Assembly (NCBI GenBank): GCA_021432635.1
Contig: MU270031.1
Location: forward strand, 2,118-66,117
DNA: 64,000 nt
Reading direction: 5' to 3'
From: Thozetella sp. PMI_491
Taxonomy: Eukaryota; Ascomycota; Sordariomycetes; Chaetosphaeriales; Chaetosphaeriaceae
The position numbers and the translations under genes are program-made. Under the pieces are notes generated by a model that saw only the letters and a program-made list of their open reading frames with translations, made no database searches and was not told the DNA's origin. Of the stretch, positions 24,744-36,750 are shown piece by piece. Position 1 is the first letter of the stretch. Every line of letters begins with the position of its first letter.

Positions 24744-25629
24744 ATGGAAGACCTCAACACCTTTCTTGACCTCCCCTCGCCCAGCAATTCTCTCCAATAC
24801 GGCTACGGCGACGCAGAGCAGTACCTAGACACCAACACGTCTGAGTCTCAAAGCCCCATCAACTCACCTGTGAGTTCCCCACTGTTCTCGTTGCGGTCCA
24901 GTTCACCCCCCCTCCAACCTGGCAATTCTTGCTCACTCCAAAAAGTATGATATGGCCTACATGCCGGACCTCAACAATCTCTCCAACATCTACCCCAGCC
25001 CGAAGCTTGAGGACGAAGACAATGCGCAGGAGCAGCCCGCCCAGCAGCAGAAGCCCGCAGCCAAGAGGAAACGCGAGAACCGATACAAAAACGCCCCTCC
25101 CTCTGTCCTCTCGGTACGTGCCACACACCAAATATCCCGTCCCCGCCCGTCCCCTCTCCTCTCCAGCGTGCATCTCTTGTTCGCAGGAGCCCTGGACAGA
25201 CCCTGAAGCCCCGCCTGGCCTGCCGGGCACGCGTTGATGGCTTTTGTCCCACCCCTCTCCGACTTGCATCTCTTTTCTCCGTTGCCCACCTCAGCTCGCG
25301 GGGGACTAACATGGCTCGTGCAACAGCGGCGTCGCGCACAGAACCGGGCCTCGCAGCGAGCCTACCGGGAGCGCAAGGATCAGCGAATCAAGGACCTCGA
25401 GCAGATGCTCAACGACGCCAAGCAGCGCAACGACGTGCTGAGCCAGGCCTACGCCTCGCTGCACGCCGAGTACGTCTCCCTCAAAACCTCGCAGCTCAAG
25501 GACTACCAGCCCGAGATCGCCTACGCCCAGCCGCCTATGAACATGACCGGCAACGACAGGTTAGACATGGACATGTACATCTACACCGACATGTCCCAGG
25601 GGGCCCAGGCCGGCTATTCACTTCAGTGA
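24744..25629 (+). CDS. AP-1/Pap1-type bZIP transcription factor, 3 exons
   Basis: Short (198 aa) nuclear transcription factor. Exons 24744-24869, 24946-25113, 25327-25629; both junctions are phase 0. An acidic, Pro/Ser-rich N-terminus (MEDLNTFLDLPSPSNS) is followed by a basic linker (KRKRENRYKNAPPS). The third exon opens directly with the basic region RRRAQNRASQRAYRERK, the signature N-x2-A-S-Q-R-A-Y of fungal AP-1-like (Pap1/Yap-class) factors, then heptads IKDLEQMLNDAKQRNDVL and ASLHAEYVSL forming the zipper. It lacks the C-terminal Cys-rich redox domains of Yap1, so it is not a full Yap1 orthologue. The second intron (212 nt) is long for this window and cuts precisely before the DNA-binding region, so retention would remove DNA binding. 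Target genes are unknown. Confidence 0.88.
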
Positions 25630-28600
25630 AGCCAGCCTGCGGCCTTGTCCTCGCTCGTCCGCTCCATCATGCAAGCGCCTCTTTGCACCACGCTCGGCAG
25701 TCCTGGCCGGCGCCTGCCGTGGAGAGGACGAAGTAGGACAAGAGAAAAGACCCGGGCGAGACGGGAAGAAAAGATGAGCGAGGAAAGACGAGACACGACG
25801 AAAAGGAAAAGAGGGCCCTGCTGCCTGAGAGATGGCCCCAAGAGGATGAGTCGGCCCTTCCAAACTCCCCAAACCGAGTGCCGGTTGCTTTTTTTCCCAA
25901 CCCCAAGGCGCGGGGTCCCTGCCATGGCTGAAATCGAGCCTCGCGATAAGCTAGCGCTCAAGGCCGGCGGGAAACCTCGCAGAGTGCGGCGCCCCGCGCT
26001 AGGTGAATCATCTGCAAGACGGGACGCATATTGGATAGGCGTGGAAAGCCCGCCCGAGGGCCAGCCTCCTCTCCTCCTCCCCTCCTGCTGCACCACCACC
26101 ACAACCCCTCCATCCACCCACCCACCCCCTCCTTCTTCGATCATCCATCCACTGCAGCAACAAAAATCCGCCCAATCCCATCGAGCGGAACCGGGATGCG
26201 GCGTTTCTGGAGTCTCAACTGGAGTTATGCTTTTTTGCTTCGGTGGCTTATCCCAGCCCAACTTTGGCTTGTGAACCTTCCCCACGCCCGCTCTTCCTCG
26301 CCCGAGTGTTGGCGGGGGAAGAGTTCGACGGTACGGACGGCCTTATCAATTATTAATTTTTGTCTTGTTTTATCTTGGCTGTTTCGGCAATGAAGGTTTA
26401 CGAGGTACACGAAAGCGGCGGATACTTGTTTACGATCTTGTTTAACCACCCCCGCCTCCACGCTGTACGAGAGAGAACAAGTCCTGAGCCTGAGGCGCAG
26501 GAGTTCGACCACGAGCAGATGGACGACGGGGGCACGAGGTAGGACGGGAGGAATGGGTCGGGACAGGGCCGGAAACTGACATATCACTCTTGAGGGGGTG
26601 GGCACGTCATGGTTGAGCACGAACACGGGAGAGAGGGGTTGCTGGGCGCGACTGGGAGTCTTCTTTCCTGTCGTGCACGCTCACGCCCCGATGCAAAAAG
26701 GAAGAGCCGCGCGATATAGGCTTGCCTCCACCTAGCTCCTCCAGTAGCCAGCTGGAGTGCAGTAGCCTGCAGCAGTTGCGCATCTTCTCAATTTGGCACC
26801 CCCGCCCGTATTGGTGCCCCCTCGCCTGCCGGCGGCTGGTCCTTTCGTTGAGACGCTAGGGTTGGCCGTCGACAGACGACCGTGCTGCGGTGTACACATA
26901 TTATCCTGGGTAGTCAAACAATCTAAAGAGCGGATAAGATACAGGAAAAGGGTCTAGGGGAATAATACTAATATACACTTTACACTGTGCCCAACGCCTC
27001 GAGTAGCGTCCGACGTAGCCCCCCCCCACCCCAAAAAACAGCTCCTCCTCACTGGCTACGCGGCCCAGAGACTTGGACCAAAGGAAATGGTCGCCAGCTG
27101 CAGGACGGTTGGCGGCGAGGAGCCAATAGCGAGCTCGGCGTGAGTTCCTGGACCACTCGACCAATCCTCCGTCTACGAAGGAGGTTCGGCCGACCTTGGT
27201 GTGCGCGGTGGAATCAGCCCGTGCCATGCAGGCATGTGGCTAGCAGACACAGGTGCATCAACAGTGCATGGCCGACTAGCCTTCGCTTGCCTCTGCAATA
27301 TAAGTAAGGGCTCGGCATCCCTAAGCCACCGGCATCCCGACCCAAACTCGCAACGGCAGCTCGCCTGGGCGCGGACGCTTGGGAGGGCTCTCGCATCTGC
27401 GCTGCCAATCTGGCTCTCGTCCGCCTGCCTGCGGGCACCTAAGCTAAGCAGACGCAGACGCAGACGCGCATCCACGTAGCCGGGGATGTGTCAGTACACG
27501 CACCACTACATTGCCGCGGCTGCTTGCAGGGTTGGTCGGTCTTCAGAGAGAGGCACCCTCTCCGTTGCTAGGACTCTCTGTCAGTGGCTCTGCTGTTGGT
27601 GGGGGAGAGCGGCCGAACAAGCGATGGAGTAGGAGATCTGCCTCCCGGCGGCGCTCCCCACCGCGGGTCGGAACATTCGCCCGAACGTATGGCCCGGTTG
27701 GGTGTCTTTTTGCGAGCCCCATCGGGCTTGCATAGCCCGAGCCACTCGCTACGCTTTTTCCAGAATACCGGCGGTGGGGGCGCGCTTCAGGGGAGACAGA
27801 AGGAGACGGAACGGGGACAACTAGCCCGTAGAGCGCACGAAAGAGATGGGCGTCTACTTGACATCATGGCACATGTTGATCGGGATTTACGGTCTGGAAT
27901 CTGAAACTATGCATCGAGTTAAGTAGTCATCAGAGTAGCAGTCTATGCGGTGCGGCAAAGAGAGAGACGCGGCCCGCAGGGGACGCAGGCCAGCTCGACG
28001 AAGGACCCCCCACGACTCCTGCGCGGGCCCAAGCACGCAGTCAAACCTCGGGCTATGCAGCGGTAAAAAAAAGGAAGGAACTTTGGAGTCACGGGAGGGG
28101 CGAAGAAGGCCTTGGGGCCCGAGAATAGGAGAGGAAGGAAGAGCTATCACACTGATGGGGCGTCGGAGAATCCTTCGGCCATGGTTGTACAGCATGGCAA
28201 GTGCTGAGTATTGATTCTGTATTGCGACATGAGCACCTTCCACTGACCGAGCTGCTTCGAAAGGGACCAAGAGGTAAAGGTGACCAAGAGGGACAAAATA
28301 GGCAATAACGCCGCACCAGCAGCCACCTGCGTGGTGGTGAGGTCGCCCAAGGAGCGAGGCGACCAGAGGACACGAATCTCGCACCAGCCCCGTAGTTGCT
28401 GTCGCTTTGGCAAGGCTTGGGCACCGCCCGTATCATACTACCCCTTTTGGACTGGAACTATCGGCCTACGAGCCTAGAGCACGGTGAACAAGCAGTCGGG
28501 GATTTACCTTCTCCGCTCTTTCGGCCCGGGCAGCCCGGTGGCCTTTCCGGGGCCGGACGCGGCAGGCGATCATCAGTGGGGGGTGTATAGGAAGCTGAAC

Positions 28601-30425
28601 CCGGATATTGCACGGCCTTGCCCCCCCCCCCCCCCCCCAACTTGACCTAATGGTAGGTGCTGACAGTGATACGCGAGTCGGACGCCGGTCGATCGTACCG
28701 TACCCGTGGGCCTCCCCACGATATAGGCTTAGTTTAAACTCGTTTCCCTGGGGCTTGTTTAAATGGCGGCAGGGTTGGGAAGCTGACACAGGGCTCTCGG
28801 CATGCGTCATTGCTTTACAGACTAAAGTAAATACGACACAAGCACAGCCTTCGTCTCATTGCCTCTTTCCCAGCCGCGGCGTGTCCCAACACGAGCAGTT
28901 GTGAGACGGGTGACTAGTAGAAGCCATCACTGCCCTGGCTCCCTTTTCTTCTGGGGGCGTAGGATTCCTCTTTCGGACGATCGGTCGATGCGATTCCCCT
29001 CCCCTGTCAAACGGGCCCTGACTACGACCAATGTTTGGCCCGATGACGGACTAAGATCTATGGACAAGACAGCCTAGGGTTGTCCAACCCTCTTAGATGC
29101 CCATCTCGATACATGTTTGACGGTCCGGCCTTCACATTCAATGCCGGTATGTGGTTAACATAACTTTTAATGTCTACCCAAGTCACACTGCCGTGCCGAT
29201 TTTTATTTTATTTTAAATTCGTACCTGAATCTGTTTTCTAATCGTTCCGTCAACACATCGAGAAGTTGCCGAGCCTCCTGTTTGATGCTTGACCATCATG
29301 GTAGCTGACAAGGAGACGATCGCACCCGCCGCTAGGCTCATGCGAATTTACTACGAACCGCATTTCCCAAGTTGTGTTCAAAATCTTGACTAGTGTCTCT
29401 TGTGCCTGTCCCTAAGCCCTTCCCGTTAGTAGGTGTGTGGGTATCCCCCACGCCTGATCCTGATCCTTTCACGATGGGGCTTTCTGCTCATGGTCAGACC
29501 ATACTGCCGCCCGTTTCTACCCTGGTAGCTAACCCAGACGGGCGCATTAGATTACTGCTTTGGCGGCTCTCTAAATCTTGACTAGGCCTTCTGCACGTTA
29601 GTCTAAATTACATAACAAGGCTCACTTGGGCTCCAGCGCCCCGGCAAGCTGAGTTCAGCTGAGTGTGAGCTGGACGCTTCCGTTCGAGGCAGGAAATGCA
29701 TTGAACATCTTCAAAAATGACTAGATCGCGTTGAAGGGAGTACACTTAGGTCTCTAGGTTGAGCTACTGCAGAAGCGCAACTACGCTGCTCTGCCCCCTT
29801 AGCCTCCTCGCCATAAACTAGACGGTCTGTCGTTCACGACAGTGTCAAAGAACGTCGCTAGTTGTCCGTGTTTACAACTCGCACGGTGCCTAACTTGCTC
29901 TATCTATCCAACTCCCTCAAGTTCCCGAATCTCGACTGTTGCGTCCTCATGTCCTAGTCGTTTTGGTTCCTCTTAACTGGCTTGATAGCCGTGTCGTAGA
30001 AGTTATATAGAGACATACAAGACGAGCTTTCCGCGTGTTAGAACAAGGACCACTGGCGGTTCTCCAGGCTTGGCTCCGCGGAGGATGTGTACGGGGCCCT
30101 GTCAGACGCAGTCCGCATGCCAGGGTCAGAGTGACGTTACGAGCGAGGTGCCAACAACACTGCAATGTCGCATCGCTTAGTCTGAAACCCTTCCCAATCA
30201 TCTTCAGCGAGATCGGGAGGACGCAGAAGCAGTACACCAAATAACGAATCATTCAGGAAGGCCTCGATCGGATTATCATGATGGACAGGTACATCCCAGC
30301 TGGGGTTCAAAGCGGCAAGGTGAGCCGAGAAGCAAACCTCACGCTGGGCCGGATGACATCTGCTGACGAAAACGAAGCTACGTGTGTTCCAGACGAGATT
30401 AAGCGTAAGAACCTGACCACGGGCG
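25630..30425. other. gene-poor interval
   Basis: No supportable gene. It includes the bZIP 3' flank, which is purine-rich (about 25735-25820), a CCA/CCACCC-rich tract near 26090-26130, a GCAGAC repeat near 27449-27466, and an 18-base C run (28621-28638). The span 29100-29950 is AT-richer with no frame worth reporting. Confidence 0.5.
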
Positions 30426-31499
30426 TTGGCGGTGCTGCAGTCCATTCACGCAGCAGTCTCACCCGCAGAGTCAGACTCTCTCCCGATAGTGGATTTTATA
30501 TCTAGCGTGCAGCATCAGGTACTCGACGTGAACGGCGCCTATCTGGTATTCGACCGCAAGAAGAACAGCTATAAGGTGTGGCCTCTGCCTAGCTCTGTAT
30601 TCGCGTGGGAGGAGAGAGACGGGTTCACCACCCCCCTGAGCATTCGGGGAAGGGGAGCACGAAGGGATCCAAAGAGAAGAACGGGGAATCTAATGCGGAC
30701 GGATCTAGGCAGGTCATGATCGGGGTGCCTTAGGCTAGCTCGTACTTGAGGTCAAACGTCAGGAGCAGGCGATGCCGTTCGGCAACAAAACAAGAGGCCG
30801 ATCGGGGTCTGGCGGAATACTACTCTTGCTTAGGGCGCTAGGCACAGGGCGCTCCCACGGGCGGCGAGTTGGCACTCGTGGGCGGAGAAAGACAACGCGA
30901 TAACGACGACTGAAGTTTTTTTTGAAGGGCATTGATGTCTTGTACAGCACGACGGACGAGAGCCCCGTCCTAGGTCCGACTAAACAGATCTCCCTCTCCC
31001 AGATGTACCGCTTCCGCTTCCTCGGCCATGACAACAGCTTCCGCATCCCGGTGGCGGACGGGCCGCTCCTCTCTCTGAACCTCGGTCCTCATCAACACGA
31101 GGCCCCAGTGGGTCGAGGTCTACCACAGCCTCTTGCTCGCGAACCAGGACCACTTCAACCAGGGGGACGCGGTGCACCCCGTCGTCCAGGCGTGTGGAGT
31201 CAAGGGGCCGGGCAAGCAGAACGCCGTGGCTGTGGCCGACGACTTTGGCGACCTCGGCTGCAAGATGGAGGACCTGCAGCGGTCCCCCGAGGTAGCCGAG
31301 GCCATCGCCACCAACGCCCGCAACATGTTCCGAGAGCGCTATCTCACCAGCGCGGAGACGGCGTGCGATTTGGCAGGAGCTGGTGCGCGGCTACGGCGCC
31401 GCAAGCTACAGGCCCGGCGCCTGGGAGGACGTGGTCAGGAGGGCCGGCGGCGGGGCCCCGGAGGAGGTCAGGAGGTCGTCCCGGGGCGGGATGCGGTGA
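30426..31499 (+). pseudogene. remnant of a GT90 (CAP10-like) glycosyltransferase
   Basis: Four consecutive blocks resembling the catalytic half of fungal GT90 proteins lie in order but in different frames. Block 1 (about 30426-30630) reads LQSIHAAVSPAES...DFISSVQHQVLDVNGAYLVF. Block 2 (about 30990-31035) has ISLSQMYRFRFLGH. Block 3 (about 31084-31360) has LINTRPQWVEVYHSLL, then DDFGDLGCKMEDL and ATNARNMFRERYLTSAETAC. Block 4 (31371-31499) has WQELVRGYGAASYRPGAWED before a TGA. The switch from block 2 to 3 (near 31075) and the single extra base between ...TAC and WQEL (near 31368) cannot be introns because the family motifs abut. No intact start or N-terminal half is seen. Intact members are Golgi/ER-type type II sugar transferases. 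The decay is by frameshift, with no strong C-to-T signature of RIP. Confidence 0.7.
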
Positions 31500-33699
31500 C
31501 AGAGCTTCTTGTGAGCTTGTGCAAACTCGTCCCCGCGCTTGCCGTACCAGGCAACGCCCGTCTCGCGGCGGCTCGTCGATCGTACCGGTCGGACGACTAA
31601 CATTGTGCTTCTTTGTTCGCAAGATGCTGGATGATGTCTCTCAGGTGGCTTTCGACCGCGTAGGGAGCTATGGCGACAAGGGAGATGGCGATATGCGGCG
31701 ATGATGCTAGAGCGGATGCAAGGGGCACGCGGCGCAGAGGTGCATCCCTTTTGTACTCGCAGACGACGACTGGTTGTCAAGAGCTCCTCTGTGCCACGAG
31801 CTCTCCCCACCCCAAAGCCCAATGGGTCCAGGACGACTTGTCGATCTTACCGGCATTGCATCACTCATCCAGACTTCTAGATCGATCCCCCCTCCCCCCC
31901 CTTCCCTTCGCCCTTCAGTGGAAGCGCTGAAAGCTGCTTCCGCCCTCCCGCTGGCTCGGTAGTGGTCAATTCGTCTCCCCTTGACACACCCCATGATGGG
32001 CGCTGAATCAGCCTCCGAAGCTCTGCTGTAGCTCTCAACACCACCACTCCCAATCAAGCTCAGCGGACCGGCAGATCCCGGTCGGTTGGGACGAACCAGA
32101 TGAGAGTCGATCAACCGTAGGGCTGACGAGAAGTCGATCCACCATAGACGGCAGATCACGCCGGTCTCGTCCAAGTGGTAAGACACATGGTCGACCTGCA
32201 TGAGCTCTTGGCGGCTGTTGTTGCTTTCCCTTGCCTATTATTTTGCGGTTTAGTATTACGTTACCGCATACACGTCCTTGTAACCCTGCATTCAGGGTCG
32301 TACAGAATCTCGGGCATGGCGCGGAAGAGGCAGGAATGGGCAGGAATGGGTAGACTTAGAAGGCGAACACGAGGCCGGGGCTGCTTAGCTCCATGGGGGC
32401 GATGCGGCTTACACATGTGGTGGCTTCTGCCTTGTATATTCGCACTTCATCGGCATCTCTGGCGTTTCGGCAAGGGAGAAGCTAGAGGAGCGAGCATGGC
32501 TAGTCGAGCGTCTCTCTTGTCGGCTGCGCCACTAGATAGACGAACCATAGGCCCGTGGTCGCGCCGCGCTCCGAACCCTTGAACACTCTCCTTCCGCCCT
32601 ACCGCCGCCAACGCCCGCCATGACGTACGTCGTGCCCATCGCTGTTTCTCTCGCCCCGTCCACAGGCGTGGGGCTTGCCCTCGCAAGAGCCGTCCCACGT
32701 CGCTCGGGTCGATGCGATGCGCCTTGCATGTCTGCATGTCCTTCTTAGTCAGACCACCTAGCCGCCAGCTCTGCGGGGATGACATCTCGTCATGTCAGGT
32801 GGCCTTGGAGCTGCGCCTGCCAAAACGCCTCTGTCTCGCGCGTTTACTTGCCCTCCTTACCAAAACTCGCGAGATGGGGAACCGGCGGCCGTCTCGTGAC
32901 GCGGCGGTCCTCGGGCATCATGGAGCGGAAGCGGGGGCGGGTAGTTAATCTAGCGGATGTTTATGGCTAATATCAACCATCCCCCCGCATTGTCCACTCC
33001 TGTTTCTCCTAGGACCCTGGGCACGTTACACACCGCACGACAATTCGGACTGCTCTTTTTCGCGGCGTCGTATTGGGTGTATGGATTCCGGGGCTTGGAG
33101 CCCGCCGGGCTCTAACTCGCCTTGTCTCTCTGCCTCCCTCCCTCTCCCCTCCCCCCGGGCCTGACAGGGCGAGACGGGGTGCAGGATGGGGTCTCGGGTT
33201 CGCTGGGCTGGGCTATTAGCGTCCTAATCCTGGTGGATGGTTGGGAATTAGCTTCCATATTGCCTCCGACGCAGGCCAAGTTCCAAGAACGATGCTGCGT
33301 GTGCTTCGAGGTGGGACGGCACAGCTGATGTCTCCTGGGCCTTTGGACTTTCTGCCATGGCGGATATGGTATATTTATACAATACCATAAAATAGGTGCG
33401 AAAATATAGACAGCAACCATACCCGGAACCTGCCACGTCCCGCCGCCATAGCTGCCGTAGCTCATTCCCCGTGCCGGCGTCATTCCTTTATATATAGGCT
33501 ATCCACCATGCCAACCGTTTGGGTCACCCAACCCCTTCCCTACATCTATCTATGTGGTCCTGCCGTCAGACCCTTGTGGTTACTCTCCCGAACCTCATCT
33601 TGAGTCGAGTGGAATTCTAGACTGACGGTGAAAGGACAAGACACAGCTAGTTGCCGCATTCGCCGAGGGCTGCCGGCGGCATCGAGTCCAGAGACAACA
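31500..33699. other. intergenic
   Basis: No supportable gene between the GT90 remnant and the membrane-protein gene. Only overlapping chance frames on both strands, a C-rich patch near 31887-31901 and a C-rich run near 33131-33160. Confidence 0.5.
33489..33496 (+). promoter_or_regulatory. TATA box of the type I membrane protein gene
   Basis: TATATATA, 211 bp before the ATG at 33700, in the context TTTATATATAGGC. A transcript starting 30-60 bp downstream would have a 5' UTR of roughly 150 nt. Confidence 0.4.
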
Positions 33700-34560
33700 A
33701 TGAAGCTGCCCCATAGCCTTCCGGGGACTTTCCTGACGGCCGTGCTGCTGATTTCCGGACATTGTGAAGCAGGATTCACGTCGTCTACGTCTTTCGATAA
33801 TGTGGTGAATGGGAGGCCGCTCCGACTGGATTGGGAGGGACCCGACCACAGTGACTTTCCGCTGCGCCTGATAGTCCAGCTGATCGACAAGGGCCAGGAC
33901 GGACAGTCTGTAACCGGATACAAGGCGAACATTGCGAGTGAGACACACTCCCCAACCCAGCGATCTAAATACCAAACCAAACCTCGGGAATCCTGTCCGG
34001 GATTGCCCCGATGGCTGGTCCGTAAACAAAACAAGCTAACCATATGTAATGCTAGCGAGCTTAACGAACACGTCCTTCACTTGGAACGACCCTCCTTACC
34101 CATTGAACTGGGTACCGTCTGGCCTGTACACGCTAGAGCTTAGGAGCGGTGGCGACGGCGGCGGGCAGCAGATCGCAAAGAGCCCCTTCTTCACGATTCA
34201 AGACCGATCTACATCGCCATCAAAGTCTACTTCGGGGCAGAGCTCGGTAATCACACCCACTTGAACCCTTGCAAATCTACGTCCTTCTGCTAGTATTTCT
34301 CCCTAAGCGGCGGAGGCTGACACGCATCGCCAACTAAGCAGACCACCTCCTCAGTCGGTCACGACGGCGGAGCCTCCCAGGGCACCAGCACGACCCTACA
34401 AATCGCTCTAGGGGTGGTGATAGGGGTGGTCTCGATATTCATGATAGGAATACTCGGTTGGTGCTTCCGCCGGCGGTTTTCGAAAGAGGCACGCGCGAGA
34501 AAGGCAGAGCTGCTAGAGGAGAAGCGTCGCCGGAAGAGGAAGGAGTTTGTGATCGACTGA
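33700..34560 (+). CDS. secreted/type I membrane protein with Ser/Thr-rich stalk, 3 exons
   Basis: Predicted 215-aa surface or endomembrane protein of unknown function. Exons 33700-33937, 34056-34246, 34342-34560, with a CTAAC branch site in intron 1 and CTGAC in intron 2. Layout: cleavable signal peptide (MKLPHSLPGTFLTAVLLISG..., about residues 1-24); an extracellular domain of about 100 residues (LRLDWEGPD, TNTSFTWNDPPYPLNW, GLYTLELRSG) that has the look of a beta-sandwich; a Ser/Thr/Gly-rich stalk (about 125-162); one transmembrane helix (about 163-183, IALGVVIGVVSIFMIGILGW); and a strongly basic cytosolic tail (RRRFSKEARARKAE...KRRRKRKEF). The extracellular part and layout recall the many Ser/Thr-rich fungal membrane proteins with a Wsc/Mid2-like plan, but I see no WSC cysteine motif. 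Confidence 0.72.
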
Positions 34561-35946
34561 GGCGACTTGAGACAACTCGATACCCTTTCGCGATGTGGAC
34601 TAGGCGAATAATATCTAATTCACGAAGTTGCCCGGTGTTGCAAATACTCTTGGGGGCAGATGGCCACGTGGTAGCTGGCGTTCCAACCACGGCCAAGATG
34701 GAGTGCAAACCCGAGATATTGCTCGCGGAGGCACGGTGCACGGTGTGCTACATTCAGCACGAAGATGAAGCCTAGCAGACGACCTAGAGACCGGAAACCG
34801 CCTATAAAATGGACGTCCGCCACGACGGGTCTAGCCTCGGCGAAGAAGACGAGAAGGGTGGCTGCTTGCATTCATCCTATGCGGTGCGACGGGAAGCCAC
34901 GCTAATAGACATGTTGTGCATACGCCATTGCTCGCTTGCCGACTCATGTGATCGCGAAGCGATGAGACAAAACATCATCTTGCGGCTTACGCAGCGGCAT
35001 CTCAGCACGAGCGAGGTCACCCGAACCGTTGATGGGATAACCTCGAAGTTGGGTTTGTTGACAACCCCCGAAGTGTATGTGGCTGGTGGCTGGGCCTCCT
35101 ACTGGCAAGTCTAGGATAAAGCATGGACACCCAGCAGCCAAGTGACTCCAAACTTTGAGCTCGATAGCCTCTCAAACTCGGTGGTCCAGCGATTTACTAC
35201 CTAGTCGGTGGGGCTTACGTTGCCGGCATGCCTGTGCGGAGACGATGCCCAAGCGTCATGCCGCTTAGTGGCAAAGTCAGTTAAGAGGTTGAGAAGACGA
35301 TACGGGGACCTATTAGTACTGGTAGCCCGTAACTCCCTTACGTAGTACTATGGTAGTATACCCGTCCGTCTAGTATTTCGTACCAACGAACAAACTTGGT
35401 GGAAACCCCCCTTTTCTCTCCACTCGGTCGGTGTCTCCCCAGTGTTGCTGTCAGCCCTAAGCCAGCCATGGAAGCATGCGATCGACCATCATTTCCGTAT
35501 GGCCGGTTCTCGTCACTGCCTTGTCCCTGCAGTATGGAAACGATTGTCGCTAGATTTCGCCCAGCCCTCGGCGGAGATAGCAGTATGCACCGAGGCTATC
35601 CCCGCCGTCGTCCAATCTCACGCCTACTCTTAGCATGGATAAGCGGGAATCCCTCCCCCGCCAACCCCCGACGGATGGGGGCCGTTGGGTGCCAAAGCGG
35701 ATGCCGGTGTTTCCAAGAGAAACTAACGCTCCGTCCGGCATCCGGCGGAGTCGTTGCAACCCTGTCACCGCCTTTCGCGGTCTTTGGCTCTGACATTGTC
35801 CGGCCTATTCATAACTACGTCTGCTCGGGAGAAATCTGGCGTAGTCGAGGAGCAGGTATTTTCTAATTAGACTACAAGTCCAGCACCGGGGAGCCAGCAT
35901 TGTCATTACTCGTTATCATCATACAGGAGGATCAAGAAAACACTAA
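34561..35946. other. intergenic
   Basis: No recognisable gene. A frame at 34809-35114 (101 codons) has no family resemblance. Upstream of the cupin gene the sequence gives no strong TATA element. Confidence 0.5.
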
Positions 35947-36585
35947 ATGTCGGCCCCTGCACCACCTCTCAAGCCCTTCTTTCCGGCTGGAACCGACGGC
36001 GCGCGCGCTCCGGAGTCCTCGGAGATCCAGGCCGTGATTGATACCCTGCAAATGCTCACGCATATCGAGGGCGGATATTTCGTAGAGACAGACCGGGACC
36101 AGCGCTTGGTGCCGAGCCCGTTCCCGCCGCCGCTCGAGACAGCGACCACGCTCGTCCCGCAGCGGCCCGGGTTCGACCCGGCGGTCCGCAATGCCTCCAC
36201 CACCATCTTCTACCTGATCACGCCTGGCTCGCCGCAGGGCAACTTTCACCGCAACCGAGCGCGCACTGTGCACACCCTGCACCGCGGCCGGGGTCGCTAC
36301 GTGCTTATTCACGCCGACGAGAACAATCGCATAGAGACCTTCGTCGTTGGCCCCAACGTCGCTGCCGGGGAGCGCCTGCAATGGATCGTCGAAGGTGGCA
36401 AGTACAAGGCGAGCTTCCTGCTGCCTGATCAGGAGGGCGGCGAGAGCAGCTCGGGCCTATTAATCTCGGAGACCGTCGTGCCGGGCTTCGAGTTCTGCGA
36501 TCACGACTTCCTGACGCGGGAGGGGTTGGTCAAGCTGTTGGGAGAGGACGAGGCGAAGGATCTGGAATGGCTTGTGAGAGAATGA
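35947..36585 (+). CDS. DUF985 (cupin_5) family protein
   Basis: Intronless 212-aa protein of the DUF985/cupin_5 family (yeast YML079W-type beta-barrel). Family blocks are visible: IEGGYFVETDRDQ (about residues 40-52), where the family normally has EGG-[YF]-[FY]-x-[ER]; ASTTIFYLITPG (83-94); the histidine-bearing GNFHRNRARTVHTLHRG (98-114); and a C-terminal VPGFEFCDHDF. Cupins of this type often bind a small molecule or metal in the barrel, but no substrate is established for the fungal members. Length and start fit the family. It is convergent with the LaeA-like methyltransferase gene, whose stop lies 165 bp downstream. Confidence 0.88.
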   Translation: MSAPAPPLKPFFPAGTDGARAPESSEIQAVIDTLQMLTHIEGGYFVETDRDQRLVPSPFPPPLETATTLVPQRPGFDPAVRNASTTIFYLITPGSPQGNFHRNRARTVHTLHRGRGRYVLIHADENNRIETFVVGPNVAAGERLQWIVEGGKYKASFLLPDQEGGESSSGLLISETVVPGFEFCDHDFLTREGLVKLLGEDEAKDLEWLVRE

Positions 36586-36750
36586 GAGGGGATCGACGGG
36601 GTGGAGGAATGGGTGATTGGGCGTTGGGGAAACATGATCAGGGTGGTGAACCGTGCTCGTGGTATCTACATAGCTCGTGACTTGTGGTAGGGTGTAAACG
36701 GGGATGTTTTGTCGCAATTGCGGCGTCTAAGACACACTGGGCTGCCGTCG

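Noticed and set aside
25623-26285. 220-codon minus-strand frame downstream of the bZIP gene
   Set aside because: Antisense to equally open frames, with Gly/Val low-complexity repeats from CCA-rich DNA; nothing family-like.
27887-28413. Minus-strand frames with a hydrophobic stretch
   Set aside because: One frame has a membrane-like segment (AAGAALLPILSLLVTF), but there is no consistent start, splice structure or family match.
31707-32201. 164-codon minus-strand frame
   Set aside because: No conserved motif, low-complexity Glu/Gly region from a C-rich tract, and competing frames on the other strand.
33508-33603. 31-codon upstream ORF before the type I membrane protein gene
   Set aside because: Its ATG is only 12 bp downstream of the TATATATA element, so it probably lies upstream of the transcription start.
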